Positions 43,939 through 53,524 of a DNA stretch of 64,000 nucleotides are shown piece by piece. Both the position numbers and the translations under genes were made by a program. The stretch's first letter is position 1. Each line of letters starts with the position of its first letter. The notes under the pieces are model-generated. The model did no database searches, was not told the origin of the DNA, and saw nothing but the letters and a program-made list of their open reading frames with translations. Source of the DNA: Pseudomonadota bacterium (GTDB lineage: Bacteria > Pseudomonadota > Alphaproteobacteria > Rhizobiales > Rhizobiaceae); contig JAEWLS010000028.1 in NCBI GenBank assembly GCA_023457435.1, forward strand, positions 67,541-131,540, in the 5' to 3' direction.

Positions 43939-45129
43939 CTATCTCCTGATCGGCTCGACCAACGTCCCCGTGACGAGGCGTGCCAAGGTTCGCTGCGCGA
44001 TGGGCAGCTTCGCCACGGTCGCGACAAGCGTGTCGCGTAGGAATGGCAGCACGCGCGAGTCGGACTGATAGAACGGCGTAAACGTCCGCGAAGCCGCCTG
44101 AAAGACGCGCACGTGCCAGCGCCGCATCGCGCAGTACCGTTCCAGCGCCGCATCGACATCCCCCGACATGTCGACGGCATCGGCCAGAGCCGCGGCGTCG
44201 AGCAGGGCCATGTTGGCGCCCTGCCCGAGTTGCGGGCTGGTGGAATGAGCGCTGTCGCCGATGAACGCGATGCCGTTCCCGGCCGGTACCGTAAGTGTGT
44301 GATGCCCGTACCGCGCCAGCGTCAGCGTGTCGAAACCGTCTATGTTGTCGAGGTGCAGCCTCACCGCCGGCCAATGGCCGCTGACTTCGTCCTTCCAGGC
44401 CGCAAGCCCCCTCGCCCGCACGGTATCAGCAGCGTCGGGCTTGAGGCTCCAGAAGAACGCGGCCATGGCACCGCCATCCGCGGAAACGCGCCCGATCGGC
44501 AGCACCCCGATCATGACGGACGCGCGGCGGTAGCGCTGCTCCAGCGCGTGCGCGTCGAAGCCGTCCTGCCATGGCAGCGACGCCCACCACGCACCATAGC
44601 GTAGCGGAACGGGTTCGACGGGCGTGCGGCAATGCCGGCGCAGGCGGGAACGCGCGCCCGACGCGTCGATGACAAGGTCGAATGCCGCCGTGCGCGTTCC
44701 GTCCTCGAAAGCCAGCTTGGGCCTTGCCCCGGCCTGGATCTCGGCAACCGACTTGCCGGTTTCGATGCCGATTCCGGCTTCCGCGACGGCTTCGTGCAGT
44801 ACGGAAAACAGCGCCGCGCGATGTACGCCGAGTCCGGTGCCGCCGCCCTTCAGTGCCGCGTAACGCACGTCGAGTACGGTTCGTCCTGTCCTCGCATCCG
44901 CGCCGTAGAGACGCTCGATGCGGCTGCCCAAAGCGTCGATCCTGCCCCGCAGCCCGAGACGTTCGAGCACGGCGAGACCGGTCGGCTGAAGGATGAGCCC
45001 GGAGCCCAGCGGCTTCGGCGCGTCGAACCGCTCGCACACGGCGACACGGTGGCCAGCGCGGTGCAGGAACAGCGCGGCGGCCAAGCCGGCGGGACCCGCG
45101 CCGGCTATGCCGATGTCAAGCTTTCGCAC
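43939..45129 (-). CDS. FAD-dependent monooxygenase (group A)
   Basis: A 396-residue flavoprotein. FAD dinucleotide fold DIGIAGAGPAGLAAALFLHR, then DVRY-type DG region (DLVIDASGARSRLRR, the DG motif), and the second FAD motif AFIGDSAHSTSPQLGQGANM (GD...P). The family includes salicylate and UbiH-like hydroxylases and TetX-type drug-modifying enzymes. Its start overlaps the ABC-F stop by 14 bp. Substrate not determined. Confidence 0.9.
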   Translation of the reverse strand: MRKLDIGIAGAGPAGLAAALFLHRAGHRVAVCERFDAPKPLGSGLILQPTGLAVLERLGLRGRIDALGSRIERLYGADARTGRTVLDVRYAALKGGGTGLGVHRAALFSVLHEAVAEAGIGIETGKSVAEIQAGARPKLAFEDGTRTAAFDLVIDASGARSRLRRHCRTPVEPVPLRYGAWWASLPWQDGFDAHALEQRYRRASVMIGVLPIGRVSADGGAMAAFFWSLKPDAADTVRARGLAAWKDEVSGHWPAVRLHLDNIDGFDTLTLARYGHHTLTVPAGNGIAFIGDSAHSTSPQLGQGANMALLDAAALADAVDMSGDVDAALERYCAMRRWHVRVFQAASRTFTPFYQSDSRVLPFLRDTLVATVAKLPIAQRTLARLVTGTLVEPIRR

Positions 45130-46702
45130 TGCCGATCTCCACCCGCCGCGTCACACCGACATTGGCGAGAAAAGCCTCGTCATGGCTGACGATCAAGAGC
45201 GCGCCGTCATAATCGCGCAGCCCTGCCTCCACCGCCTCGATCGCGTCGATGTCGAGATGGTTGGTCGGCTCGTCGAGGATAAGCAACTGCGGCGGATTGG
45301 CGCCCAGCACGCACGCCAGCCCGGCACGCATCAGCTGCCCGCCCGACAGCGTACCCGCAGGCTGCAGTGCGGCGTCGGCGCGGAACATGAAGCGCGCGAG
45401 CGCGGCCCGACATCGGTTCTCGTCGGCGTCCGGATGCAACCTGCGGAAATTGTCGCGGATCGTCAGTTCCGGATCGAGCACGCTCATCGTCTGGTCGAGC
45501 AGGGCGAAAGGCACCATCGTTCTAGCGATGCCGTAAAGCGGTACCAGCGAACCGGTGACGACCGCGAGCAGCGTCGTCTTGCCGGAACCGTTCGCCCCGG
45601 TGATCGCGACGCGTTCCGGCCCGACGACATGCAGCGACACGTCTTCCAGCACCGGCGGACCCGTATCGTATCCGGCTGTCACGCGATCCAGCCGCATCAC
45701 TTCGCGAGCGGCGGCGAGCCCGGTCGGCGCGAGGCTGACCGAAAGTGGCTGAAGCACCTCGATACGCGCTCGCGCCTCGGCTGCTGCGTCCGCGGCCTCG
45801 GCGCGCTGTCTTTCTGCGAGCAGCGTGCTGTTGCCGCGCGTTTCCTGTGCACGCCGCTTCAGCGTATTGAGCAGGATCTTCGGCTCGTCGCCTCTGGCGT
45901 TCTTCTTCCGCCCGCCGCGATCGCGCCGATCCTGTTTCTCCTCGCGCTCTCTTGCGACCTTCTGGATCTGAACGATCTCGCGCTCGGCGGTCGCCAGATC
46001 GTGTCGTGCGGTCTCGAGTTCGCGCGCTTTGAAAGCTCGGTAGGCGCTCCAGTTTCCACCGTATCGCTTCGCGCCTAGCGAGGTCAGCTCGACGATCGCA
46101 TCCATCGTGTCCAGCAGCTCTCGGTCGTGGCTGACGACGATCGCGCCCGCCTTCCACCCTGCAAGCAGATCGATCACCGCGCGTCGCCCTTCGCGGTCGA
46201 GATTGTTGGTCGGCTCGTCGAGCAGCAGGAAATCGGGCTCCGAGAACACCAGCGCAGCAAGTGCGGCGCGCGTGCGCTGGCCGCCCGACAGCGCCGCAAG
46301 CGGCGTTTGGCTATCGGCCTCGAGACCGAGCCTGGCGAGCGCTGTGGTCATCCGATGCTCGAGCGTCCAGTCGGCATTGGCCATCTCGTCCGCGGTGGCC
46401 TCGCCGCGGTCGGCCTTCGCCAGCAGATGCAATGCATCGCGCGCGCCGAACAGATCCGCGATCTGCTGCTCTGCGGTTATTTGCACTGCCTGCCGCAGCA
46501 GGCCAACGCGTCCCTCGACCGCGACGCTACCGTCGAACGGTTGCAGGCTGCCGGCGATGAGCTTGATCAGCGTCGTCTTGCCGACGCCGTTGCGCCCGAC
46601 GAGGCCGGTACGCTCTCGGGTGAAGCTGACACTGATGTTGTCGATAATGTTGCGGCCGTCGGGCAAAGCCCACGACAGGCCGGCGAGCGTGATAGTAGAC
46701 AT
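45116..46702 (-). CDS. ABC-F family ATPase
   Basis: A 528-residue soluble protein with two ABC domains and no membrane spans. Domain 1 has Walker A GRNGVGKTT, LSGGQRTRAAL and LLLDEPTNNLD; domain 2 has GANGSGKTT, LSGGQLMRAGL and LILDEPTNHLD. Between them is a charged linker (EREEKQDRRDRGGRKKNARG) as in ribosome-acting ABC-F proteins. Members are translation factors or protect ribosomes against antibiotics; which applies here is unknown. Confidence 0.92.
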   Translation of the reverse strand: MSTITLAGLSWALPDGRNIIDNISVSFTRERTGLVGRNGVGKTTLIKLIAGSLQPFDGSVAVEGRVGLLRQAVQITAEQQIADLFGARDALHLLAKADRGEATADEMANADWTLEHRMTTALARLGLEADSQTPLAALSGGQRTRAALAALVFSEPDFLLLDEPTNNLDREGRRAVIDLLAGWKAGAIVVSHDRELLDTMDAIVELTSLGAKRYGGNWSAYRAFKARELETARHDLATAEREIVQIQKVAREREEKQDRRDRGGRKKNARGDEPKILLNTLKRRAQETRGNSTLLAERQRAEAADAAAEARARIEVLQPLSVSLAPTGLAAAREVMRLDRVTAGYDTGPPVLEDVSLHVVGPERVAITGANGSGKTTLLAVVTGSLVPLYGIARTMVPFALLDQTMSVLDPELTIRDNFRRLHPDADENRCRAALARFMFRADAALQPAGTLSGGQLMRAGLACVLGANPPQLLILDEPTNHLDIDAIEAVEAGLRDYDGALLIVSHDEAFLANVGVTRRVEIGSAKA

Positions 46703-46928
46703 GATTTCTCCGATGGCAATGCGGGTCAGGCTTGCGCTCGAAGGGAAATCACATCGTCGGTTCGCTCCTCGGTTCGGCCGTCCACATAGGACGCGACGGC
46801 CTTCAGCGCAAGGAAACGCTGAACGCGACTTACACTACGGTACGGTGGCAGCCGCGCGCGGTGCGCACGGCTGACGCAGCCAGACCTTCAATCCAGCATT
46901 GGTTTGTGCGGTGCAGCACGCCTATTAG

Positions 46929-48359
46929 CCCCGCCCGTTTCCCTTTGGCCTCTTCGCGGTACAGCGCTTCGGCACGGCTAGGGTCGCCGGAGTATTCGGA
47001 CCCATCACGGCCGTCTGGTTCATCGTCCTCGGCGGCGTCGGCCTGTGGCACACTGCCGCGAATCCGGCTGTGCTCTGGGCGCTCGACCCGCGAGCGGCCG
47101 TCGTCTTCCTGGTTGACCATCGAGGCGTCGCGCTCCTCGTCATGGGTGCCGCCTTCCTGGCGGTGACAGGGGCCGAGGCGCTCTACGCCGACCTCGGCCA
47201 TTTCGGCCGCAGGCCCATCGCGCTCGCTTGGTTTGCGCTCGTTTTCCCCGCGCTCGTGCTCAATTACTTCGGCCAGGGCGCCTACATTCTGTCCCACCGC
47301 GGTCCGATCGGGCAGCCGCTCTTCGAAATGGTTCCGGCCTGGGCCGGGCTTCCGCTGGTCATTCTCGCCACGATGGCCACGGTCATCGCAAGCCAGGCCG
47401 TGATCACCGGGACCTACTCGCTGACCAGCCAGGCGATCCAGCTCGGCATGCTGCCTCGCTTCGATATCCTCCACACGTCCGCAACCCGGTCGGGCCAGAT
47501 CTATCTGCCGCAGGTCAATCTGTTCCTGGCCATCGGCGTCGTCATCCTGGTGCTGGAGTTCGGTTCCTCCTCGGCCTTGGCATCAGCCTACGGCATATCG
47601 GTCACCGGCGAGATGGTCGTCACGGCGCTGCTGCTCTTCTACGTGATGACGGGCGTCTGGCAGTGGCGGACGTGGGTCGCGGCCGCGGTCATCGCCCCAC
47701 TGCTCGCGATTGAGCTCGTCTTTCTCTACGCGAACATGCTCAAGGTTCACGACGGCGGCTGGGTCTCGCTGGCGGTAGCGCTTTCCATCATGCTCGTCGT
47801 GTTCACGTGGCGCCGCGGCAGCGCGCTGGTGTTCGAGAAATCGCGGAAGGCCGAAGTGCCGCTCGAGGTGCTGACGGATCGACTTGTCGCCAAGGCCCCG
47901 TCCATTGTCCCCGGCACCGCCGTCTTTCTTACGAGCGATCGTGACAGCGCTCCGACCGCGCTGCTCCACAGCCTGAAGCACTACAAGGTGCTTCACGAGA
48001 AGAACGTAATCCTCACGATCACGACCGCCGAACAGCCGCACGTCGTCGAGCAGGATCGCGTCGAGATCCAGGAGCTCAATCGGCTGTTCATGCGCGTGAC
48101 GATGAAATTCGGCTACATGGAGCAGCCGAACATCCCGAAGGCGCTGTCGATTTGCCGTAAGCAGGGCTGGAAGTTCGACATCATGACCACGTCGTTCTTC
48201 CTGTCGCGCCGCACGCTGAAAGCATCTCCGATCGGCGGCATGCCGCTGTGGCAGGATAAGCTGTACATCGCATTGGCCAGAAACGGCGCTGACGCGACCG
48301 CGTATTTCCAGATCCCGAGCAGTCGCGTCGTCGAGATCGGAACCCAGATCGTCATCTGA
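46929..48359 (+). pseudogene. kup: Kup-type potassium transporter, 5'-truncated
   Basis: Homology to Kup/Trk potassium uptake proteins begins at FPFGLFAVQRFGTARVAGVF (from about 46938, just after an in-frame TAG at 46926). It continues through YFGQGAYIL, SQAVITGTYSLTSQAIQLGM and the cytosolic tail to VVEIGTQIVI. Kup proteins are usually about 620-630 residues; about 165 N-terminal residues, including the first helices and signature motif, are absent. Internal GTG/ATG codons (for example 47070) could start a fragment, but not a working channel-like fold. No trace of the missing part was found in the 226 bp upstream. Confidence 0.85.
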
Positions 48360-48365
48360 ACGACC

Positions 48366-48390
48366 GAGGCGCGCCGCTGGGGCGCGCCTC
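48366..48390. terminator. hairpin between convergent kup and SDR genes
   Basis: A 10 bp GC stem GAGGCGCGCC/GGCGCGCCTC with a 5-base loop, 7 bp after the kup stop and before the SDR stop. No T-run. Confidence 0.6.
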
Positions 48391-48398
48391 CTGTCGCC

Positions 48399-49034
48399 TC
48401 AGTATGCGAAGTGGATCTGCGACTTGTGCCGGGTCGGCTTCTCGATTTCATCGACCACGGCGCGGGCGAAGTCGACGCCGCTGATCGCCGACTTGCCGTT
48501 TTCGTCGAACAGCGCGACCTCGCCGCTGACGCGATAGCGTCCGACATCCTTTCCGGGAGCGTAGGACCCGAACTCCATCGCCGGGCTGACGAACAGCCAG
48601 TCGCCGCCGCTCTTGCCGGCCTCGAGATCTTTCAGCACCTCGTACATTTCGAGCGCCTCCTGCCGGTACTGCGGCGGGATCTGGTCGCCTTCCGTCATGC
48701 GCGGCGCACCTTCCGCCGGGCGAAGGCAGGTGAATCCGCCGATCGCAATGAATCGTGCGCCGGCCTTCGCCGAACGCTCCGCCAGTTCGCGGTAGACGCC
48801 TGGCAACTTGCCCACATTGTCTCCGCGCGGCGACAGCGTGGCTATCACGACGTCGCCCTTGCCGATGGTGACGTCCGCCTCGGTGGCAGTACCTGCGACG
48901 TAGTCGACGCCGCTGACCGGAGCCTTCGCAGCCGAGCGGCCCACCGCGGTCACCTTGTGCCCCCGCGCTGCCGCCTCCTTGACGATGGCCGAGCCGGCGT
49001 AACCGGTGCCGCCAAAGACGGTGATGTTCGTCAT
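48399..49034 (-). CDS. NAD(P)-binding SDR / NmrA-like protein
   Basis: A 211-residue Rossmann protein of the atypical SDR class: MTNITVFGGTGYAGSAIVKE (GxxGxxG) and ARGHKVTAVGRSA. It resembles the YwnB/NAD(P)H-binding family. The start at 49034 is chosen over ATG 49049 because the beta strand begins there. Substrate unknown. Confidence 0.85.
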   Translation of the reverse strand: MTNITVFGGTGYAGSAIVKEAAARGHKVTAVGRSAAKAPVSGVDYVAGTATEADVTIGKGDVVIATLSPRGDNVGKLPGVYRELAERSAKAGARFIAIGGFTCLRPAEGAPRMTEGDQIPPQYRQEALEMYEVLKDLEAGKSGGDWLFVSPAMEFGSYAPGKDVGRYRVSGEVALFDENGKSAISGVDFARAVVDEIEKPTRHKSQIHFAY

Positions 49035-49095
49035 GCTTCTTCTCTCCATTGTTCGCTAAAACCCGGATGGCTCGTCGGGATCGCTTCGTGGACCG

Positions 49096-50223
49096 CTAGC
49101 GCACGACCGTGAGCTGCTTCGCCGCGCGGGTGATTGCGGTGTAGAGCCAGCGCTGGCGCGTCTCCTTGAACGCGTAGCTCTCGTCGAACAGCACGACCTT
49201 GTCCCACTGCGATCCCTGCGCCTTGTGGACCGTCAGCGCATAGCCGAAGTCGAAATCGTCGTAGCGCTTCTTGGTCTGCCACGGCACTTCGTCGTCAGGG
49301 TTCTCGAACGCGGACTTGAGCAGCTTGATCTTGGCGACGCCGCGATCGGGATCGTCCTCCTCGGGCGACACCAGCAGGTTGATCCCCGGCTTCACGGTCT
49401 CGCGCGACGAGGTCATGACCTTCCACAGCGATCCGTTCAGAAGCCCCTTCGCCTGGTCGTTGCGCAGGCACACGAGCTTGTCGCCAGCCTGCGGAAACGC
49501 CACGCCGAAGCCCTTCAGTTCGCGCAGCCGCTGATTGTAGCGCCGCCGTGTCCGGTTGGTGCCGACAAGCACCTGGTCGGCGCCGAGCACGATGTCCTGG
49601 TTCACCGCGTCGCGGCCGATGACCTGCGCAGTGCCGTAATCGCCGTTCATGAACTCGCGTCCCTCGCGCACGTCCATGGCGAGGCGGATGATCGGGTTGT
49701 CCTGCGCCTGTCGGTGGATTTCCGTCAGCAGGTGGTCGGGGTCGTGCTCGGTGAAAAAGCCGCCGCCTTGCACCGGCGGAAGCTGCGCCGGGTCGCCCAG
49801 CACGAGGATCGGGGTGCCGAAGCTCAGGAGGTCGCGTCCGAGCTGCTCGTCCACCATCGAGCACTCGTCGACGACGATCAGCTTGGCGCGCGCCACCGGA
49901 CTCTGCCGATTGAGCGAGAAGGTCGGCGACATCGAGGTCTTGCCGGTGCTCTCGTCCTCGACCGCCTCCTCGCCGCGCGGGCGGTAGATCAGGGAATGTA
50001 TCGTCCTGGCGTTCACGGCGCCCTTCGAGCGCAGCACCTGTGCCGCCTTGCCGGTAAAGGCCGCGAACTGCACCTGGCCGTCGAGACCTTCCGCGAAATG
50101 GCGGGCCAGCGTCGTCTTGCCGGTGCCCGCATATCCGAACAGGCGGAAGATCTGCGGCCGTCCGCTTTTCAGCCAACGCGAAACGGCCTTCAGCGCCTCG
50201 TCTTGCTGCGGGGAAAACTGCAT
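49096..50223 (-). CDS. RecD/Dda-like superfamily 1 DNA helicase
   Basis: A 375-residue SF1B-type ATPase/helicase. Motif I LFGYAGTGKTTLARHFAEG, motif II IVVDECSMVDEQL, motif III LVLGDPAQLPPVQ, and late motifs ALTVHKAQGSQWDKVVLF and WLYTAITRAAKQL. Shorter than RecD2 and lacking its N-terminal extension, closer to Dda-like helicases. Role in DNA repair is presumed. Confidence 0.88.
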   Translation of the reverse strand: MQFSPQQDEALKAVSRWLKSGRPQIFRLFGYAGTGKTTLARHFAEGLDGQVQFAAFTGKAAQVLRSKGAVNARTIHSLIYRPRGEEAVEDESTGKTSMSPTFSLNRQSPVARAKLIVVDECSMVDEQLGRDLLSFGTPILVLGDPAQLPPVQGGGFFTEHDPDHLLTEIHRQAQDNPIIRLAMDVREGREFMNGDYGTAQVIGRDAVNQDIVLGADQVLVGTNRTRRRYNQRLRELKGFGVAFPQAGDKLVCLRNDQAKGLLNGSLWKVMTSSRETVKPGINLLVSPEEDDPDRGVAKIKLLKSAFENPDDEVPWQTKKRYDDFDFGYALTVHKAQGSQWDKVVLFDESYAFKETRQRWLYTAITRAAKQLTVVR

Positions 50224-50265
50224 CAGCGCGTCAGACCGGATTCGCGGGTGCAGGGCAAGCGCGCC

Positions 50266-50655
50266 TCAAGCGAGATCGGTGTGGGAAAAATCGTCGCCCT
50301 TGTAGAGGAGCGGATCGCCTGATTTCTTGGCCAAAGCGTAGGAAAAGCAATCGCCCATATTCAGACGCGCTGGATGACCGAGACCCTTGCCGTAGCGCTG
50401 ATGCACGTCAGCAAGCCCCTCAACCAGGTCCGCCGATATCTCGACCATTGTTATTCCGGCGCGCTGTAGAAATTCTCGAACGATCGGCAGGCCGATGCTT
50501 CGGTCGCCCGTCTCTCTTCCGACAGCGATGATCGCTTCAAAGACGGATACCGGTGACGTGGTCGGGCGTTTCGACGCTGCAAGTCGAGATGCGAGAGCGA
50601 CGTACCCTTCTTCTCGCAAGATGATTGCCACGATTGCAGACGCATCCACATGCAT
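50266..50655 (-). CDS. vapC: VapC family PIN-domain toxin
   Basis: A 129-residue PIN nuclease: MHVDASAIVAIILREEGY (first Asp), E41 region VSVFEAIIAV, and the C-terminal acidic site LNMGDCFSYALAKKSGDPLL followed by KGDDF. Mg-dependent RNase toxin that cuts tRNA or rRNA in known cases. Its ATG overlaps the antitoxin TAA by one base. Confidence 0.92.
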   Translation of the reverse strand: MHVDASAIVAIILREEGYVALASRLAASKRPTTSPVSVFEAIIAVGRETGDRSIGLPIVREFLQRAGITMVEISADLVEGLADVHQRYGKGLGHPARLNMGDCFSYALAKKSGDPLLYKGDDFSHTDLA

Positions 50656-50918
50656 TAAATGTCGCTCTCACCCCACATGTCGTCGAAGAACGCCTTGTCC
50701 GCCTTCTGATCGGACCTAGCCATTCTGTCTAAGCGATCGAATAACGGCTGCAGTCGCGCAAGCAGCGTTTTGCCGGGATCGACGTCATCCGTCGATGCAT
50801 CAATTTTCAAGGCCGTGTCCACCGCCTCGTGAACGGCCTCTGTCAGACTCAGGCCGCGCTTCCGCGCAAGCTCGCGAACAAGCCGTTCTGTTTCCAAGTT
50901 TCTGATGTTGAGCGCCAA
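50655..50918 (-). CDS. vapB: VapB-type antitoxin (PSK family)
   Basis: An 87-residue antitoxin. LALNIRNLETERLVRELARK and RGLSLTEAVHEAVDTALK are the Rv0623/PSK-type DNA-binding N terminus; the acidic C terminus (DKAFFDDMWGESDI) would wrap the toxin. TTG at 50918 gives the family-typical start; an ATG at 50951 adds 11 residues. The pair forms a type II toxin-antitoxin operon, normally autorepressed. Confidence 0.87.
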   Translation of the reverse strand: MALNIRNLETERLVRELARKRGLSLTEAVHEAVDTALKIDASTDDVDPGKTLLARLQPLFDRLDRMARSDQKADKAFFDDMWGESDI

Positions 50919-51021
50919 TGCACGATACCATCTACACAGTGAAGGTAGCATGTAGAAATGCAGAACACAATGCGAACAACACTCGACGCATGAGGAGGCT
51001 GCGCAGAGCGCACTCGCCCGA

Positions 51022-51594
51022 CTACATCCCCTCAGGACCGCGAGTCATGGCGGCGATGCCGGTGCGGCAGATCTCGATGAGGCCGAGCGGCTTCATGATG
51101 GCGATGAACTGATCGATCTTCGTCCCCTTGCCGGTGATCTCGAAGATGAAGTGTTCTGTCGTCGCGTCGGAGACTTTTGCATGGAACGCCTCGGCCAGAC
51201 GCAGCGCCTCGACGCGCGCTTCGCCCTTGCCGGTGACCTTCACCAGCGCCAGCTCCCGCTCCAGCGGACGCTCCTGCCCGCGCTCCCGCGCAACGACGGT
51301 GAGGTCGACGACCCGATGCACCGGCACGATGCGCTCGAGCTGGTGGCGGATCTGCTCGATGACCTGCGGCGTGGCGCGCGTCGCGATGGTGATGCGCGAA
51401 AGATGCTTCTCGTGCTCGGTCTCCGAGACGGTCAGGCTGTCGATATTGTAGCCGCGGCCGGAGAACAGCCCGATGACGCGCGCGAGAACTCCCGGCTCGT
51501 TGTCGACGAGCACTGAAAGCGTGTGGCTCTCGGGCTCCGCCGTGTCCTTGGTGATGAAATACGGCGAACCGGTCGGCTGGAGCTGAGCGTTCAT
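51022..51594 (-). CDS. ilvH: acetolactate synthase small subunit
   Basis: A 190-residue regulatory subunit: N-terminal ACT domain (HTLSVLVDNEPGVLARVIGL, GRGYNIDSLTVSETE) binding valine for feedback inhibition, then the C-terminal domain (ELALVKVTGKGEARVEALRL). It lies 25 bp downstream of the catalytic subunit gene, with which it works in branched-chain amino acid synthesis. Confidence 0.97.
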   Translation of the reverse strand: MNAQLQPTGSPYFITKDTAEPESHTLSVLVDNEPGVLARVIGLFSGRGYNIDSLTVSETEHEKHLSRITIATRATPQVIEQIRHQLERIVPVHRVVDLTVVARERGQERPLERELALVKVTGKGEARVEALRLAEAFHAKVSDATTEHFIFEITGKGTKIDQFIAIMKPLGLIEICRTGIAAMTRGPEGM

Positions 51595-51619
51595 GTAGTG
51601 ATCTCCGTTGCGGACGCTC

Positions 51620-53404
51620 TCAGACGAGCATCCGGCCTTTCGCGTCGATGGCAGTGGCGATCGCCTCGTCGGTGGCCTCGTCCGGCAGCAGCATCTCGTT
51701 GTGGGCCTTGCCGGAGGGGATCATCGGGAAGCAGTTGGCGAGGTTGGCGACGCGGCAGTCGAACAGAACCGGCTTGCGGACGTCGATCATCTCCTGGATC
51801 GCCTCATCGAGTTCGCCCGGCTTCTCGCAACGAATTCCGTGCGCGCCATAGGCTTCGGCCAGCTTGACGAAATCCGGCATCGCCTCGGTGTAGGAATGCG
51901 ACAGGCGGTTGCCGTGCAGCAACTGCTGCCACTGTCGCACCATCCCCATGTACTGGTTGTTCAGGATGAAGATCTTGATGGGCGCACTGTACTGGACCGC
52001 CGTCGACATTTCCTGAATCGTCATCTGCACCGAGGCGTCGCCGGCGATGTCGATCACGAGCGCGTCAGGATGCGCGATCTGAACGCCGAGCGCGGCGGGC
52101 AGGCCGTATCCCATGGTGCCGAGGCCGCCCGATGTCATCCAGCGGTTCGGTTTTTCGAAGCCATAGTGCTGTGCAGCCCACATCTGATGCTGCCCGACCT
52201 CGGTCGTGATGAAGGTGTCGCGCTCCCGGGTCAGTTCGTAGAGCCGCTCGATCGCGTATTGCGGCATGATCACGTCGGCGCTGCGCGTGTAGGCGAGCGA
52301 ATTGCGCGCGCGCCAGCGCTCGATCTGATCGAGCCACGGCTTCAGCTGCCCCTTGTCCTGCCGCGCCGATGCGCGCCACAGCCGAACCATGTCCTCGAGC
52401 ACGCGGCCGACGTCGCCGAGGATGGGCACCTCGACACGCACGTTCTTGTTCAGCGAAGACGGGTCGATGTCGATGTGGATCTTCGTCGAGTTCGGGGAGA
52501 ACGCATTGAGCCGCCCGGTGATGCGGTCGTCGAACCGCGCGCCGATGCACAGCATGACGTCGCAATCGTGCATTGCCATGTTGGCTTCGTACGTGCCGTG
52601 CATGCCGAGCATGCCGAGCCAGTTCTTGCCGCTCGCCGGATAGGCGCCAAGGCCCATCAGGGTCGAGGTGATCGGGAAGCCGGTGAGATCGACGAGTTCC
52701 CGCAGCAGATGGCTTGCCTCGGCGCCGGAGTTCACCACCCCGCCGCCGGAGTAGATGATCGGCCGCTTTGCCGCGGCCATGAGCGAGATGGCGTGGCGGA
52801 TCTTCTCGAGGTCGCCCTGCAGCTTGGGTTGATAGCTGGTGCGCGGCGCAGTCTGCGGCGGCGTGTACATGCCTTTGGCGAACTGCACGTCCTTCGGGAT
52901 GTCCACGACGACAGGCCCTGGGCGTCCCGTGGTCGCCACATGGAAGGCCTCGTGCAATGTCGCAGCGAGTTCGTTGACGTCGGTGACCAGCCAGTTGTGC
53001 TTCGTGCACGGCCGTGTGATGCCGACCGTGTCGCATTCCTGGAACGCGTCGGAGCCGATCAGCGAGGTCGAAACCTGTCCAGTGATGCAGATCAGCGGGA
53101 TCGAATCCATCAGCGCGTCCTGCAGCGGTGTGACGGCGTTGGTGGCGCCGGGACCCGAGGTGACCAGCATGACGCCTGCCTTGCCGGTCGAGCGCGCATA
53201 GCCTTCCGCCGCGTGGCCGGCGCCCTGCTCGTGCCTGACGAGGATGTGCTGGACCGAGTCCTGCTGGAAGATCTCGTCGTAGATCGGAAGGACCGCGCCG
53301 CCGGGATAGCCGAAGATGTGCTCGACGCCGTTGTCCTTCAGCGCCTGGACCACCATTTCCGCCCCGCTCATCTCACGGCGGCCGGTCTCTGCTCGTGCGT
53401 TCAT
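51620..53404 (-). CDS. ilvB: acetolactate synthase large subunit
   Basis: A 594-residue ThDP-dependent synthase. HIFGYPGGAVLPIYDEIFQQ (with the catalytic Glu later in HEQGAGHAAEGYAR), FQECDTVGITRPCTKHNW, and the ThDP motif GDASVQMTIQEMSTAVQYSA through NNQYMGMVRQWQ. Catalyses the first common step of valine/leucine and isoleucine synthesis. The start at 53404 gives MNARAETGRR. Preceded by a leader-peptide attenuator. Confidence 0.97.
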   Translation of the reverse strand: MNARAETGRREMSGAEMVVQALKDNGVEHIFGYPGGAVLPIYDEIFQQDSVQHILVRHEQGAGHAAEGYARSTGKAGVMLVTSGPGATNAVTPLQDALMDSIPLICITGQVSTSLIGSDAFQECDTVGITRPCTKHNWLVTDVNELAATLHEAFHVATTGRPGPVVVDIPKDVQFAKGMYTPPQTAPRTSYQPKLQGDLEKIRHAISLMAAAKRPIIYSGGGVVNSGAEASHLLRELVDLTGFPITSTLMGLGAYPASGKNWLGMLGMHGTYEANMAMHDCDVMLCIGARFDDRITGRLNAFSPNSTKIHIDIDPSSLNKNVRVEVPILGDVGRVLEDMVRLWRASARQDKGQLKPWLDQIERWRARNSLAYTRSADVIMPQYAIERLYELTRERDTFITTEVGQHQMWAAQHYGFEKPNRWMTSGGLGTMGYGLPAALGVQIAHPDALVIDIAGDASVQMTIQEMSTAVQYSAPIKIFILNNQYMGMVRQWQQLLHGNRLSHSYTEAMPDFVKLAEAYGAHGIRCEKPGELDEAIQEMIDVRKPVLFDCRVANLANCFPMIPSGKAHNEMLLPDEATDEAIATAIDAKGRMLV

Positions 53405-53469
53405 CGTTCTGGTCCCGTCTCGCGCCCGGAAGCGCCGTTGCACTGTCGTCTAGTCGGATCGAAGGCAAT

Positions 53470-53492
53470 AAAAAAGGCCCCCGAAGGAGCCT
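53470..53492 (-). terminator. attenuator terminator of ilvB leader
   Basis: On the minus strand AGGCTCC-TTCG-GGGGCCT (7 bp with one G-U, UUCG loop) followed directly by TTTTT. It lies 32 bases after the leader-peptide stop and about 65 bases before the ilvB start, where a transcription attenuator belongs. Confidence 0.88.
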
Positions 53493-53524
53493 CTGTCTGC
53501 GCATGGGTCGGTCTTGCCCGGCGG

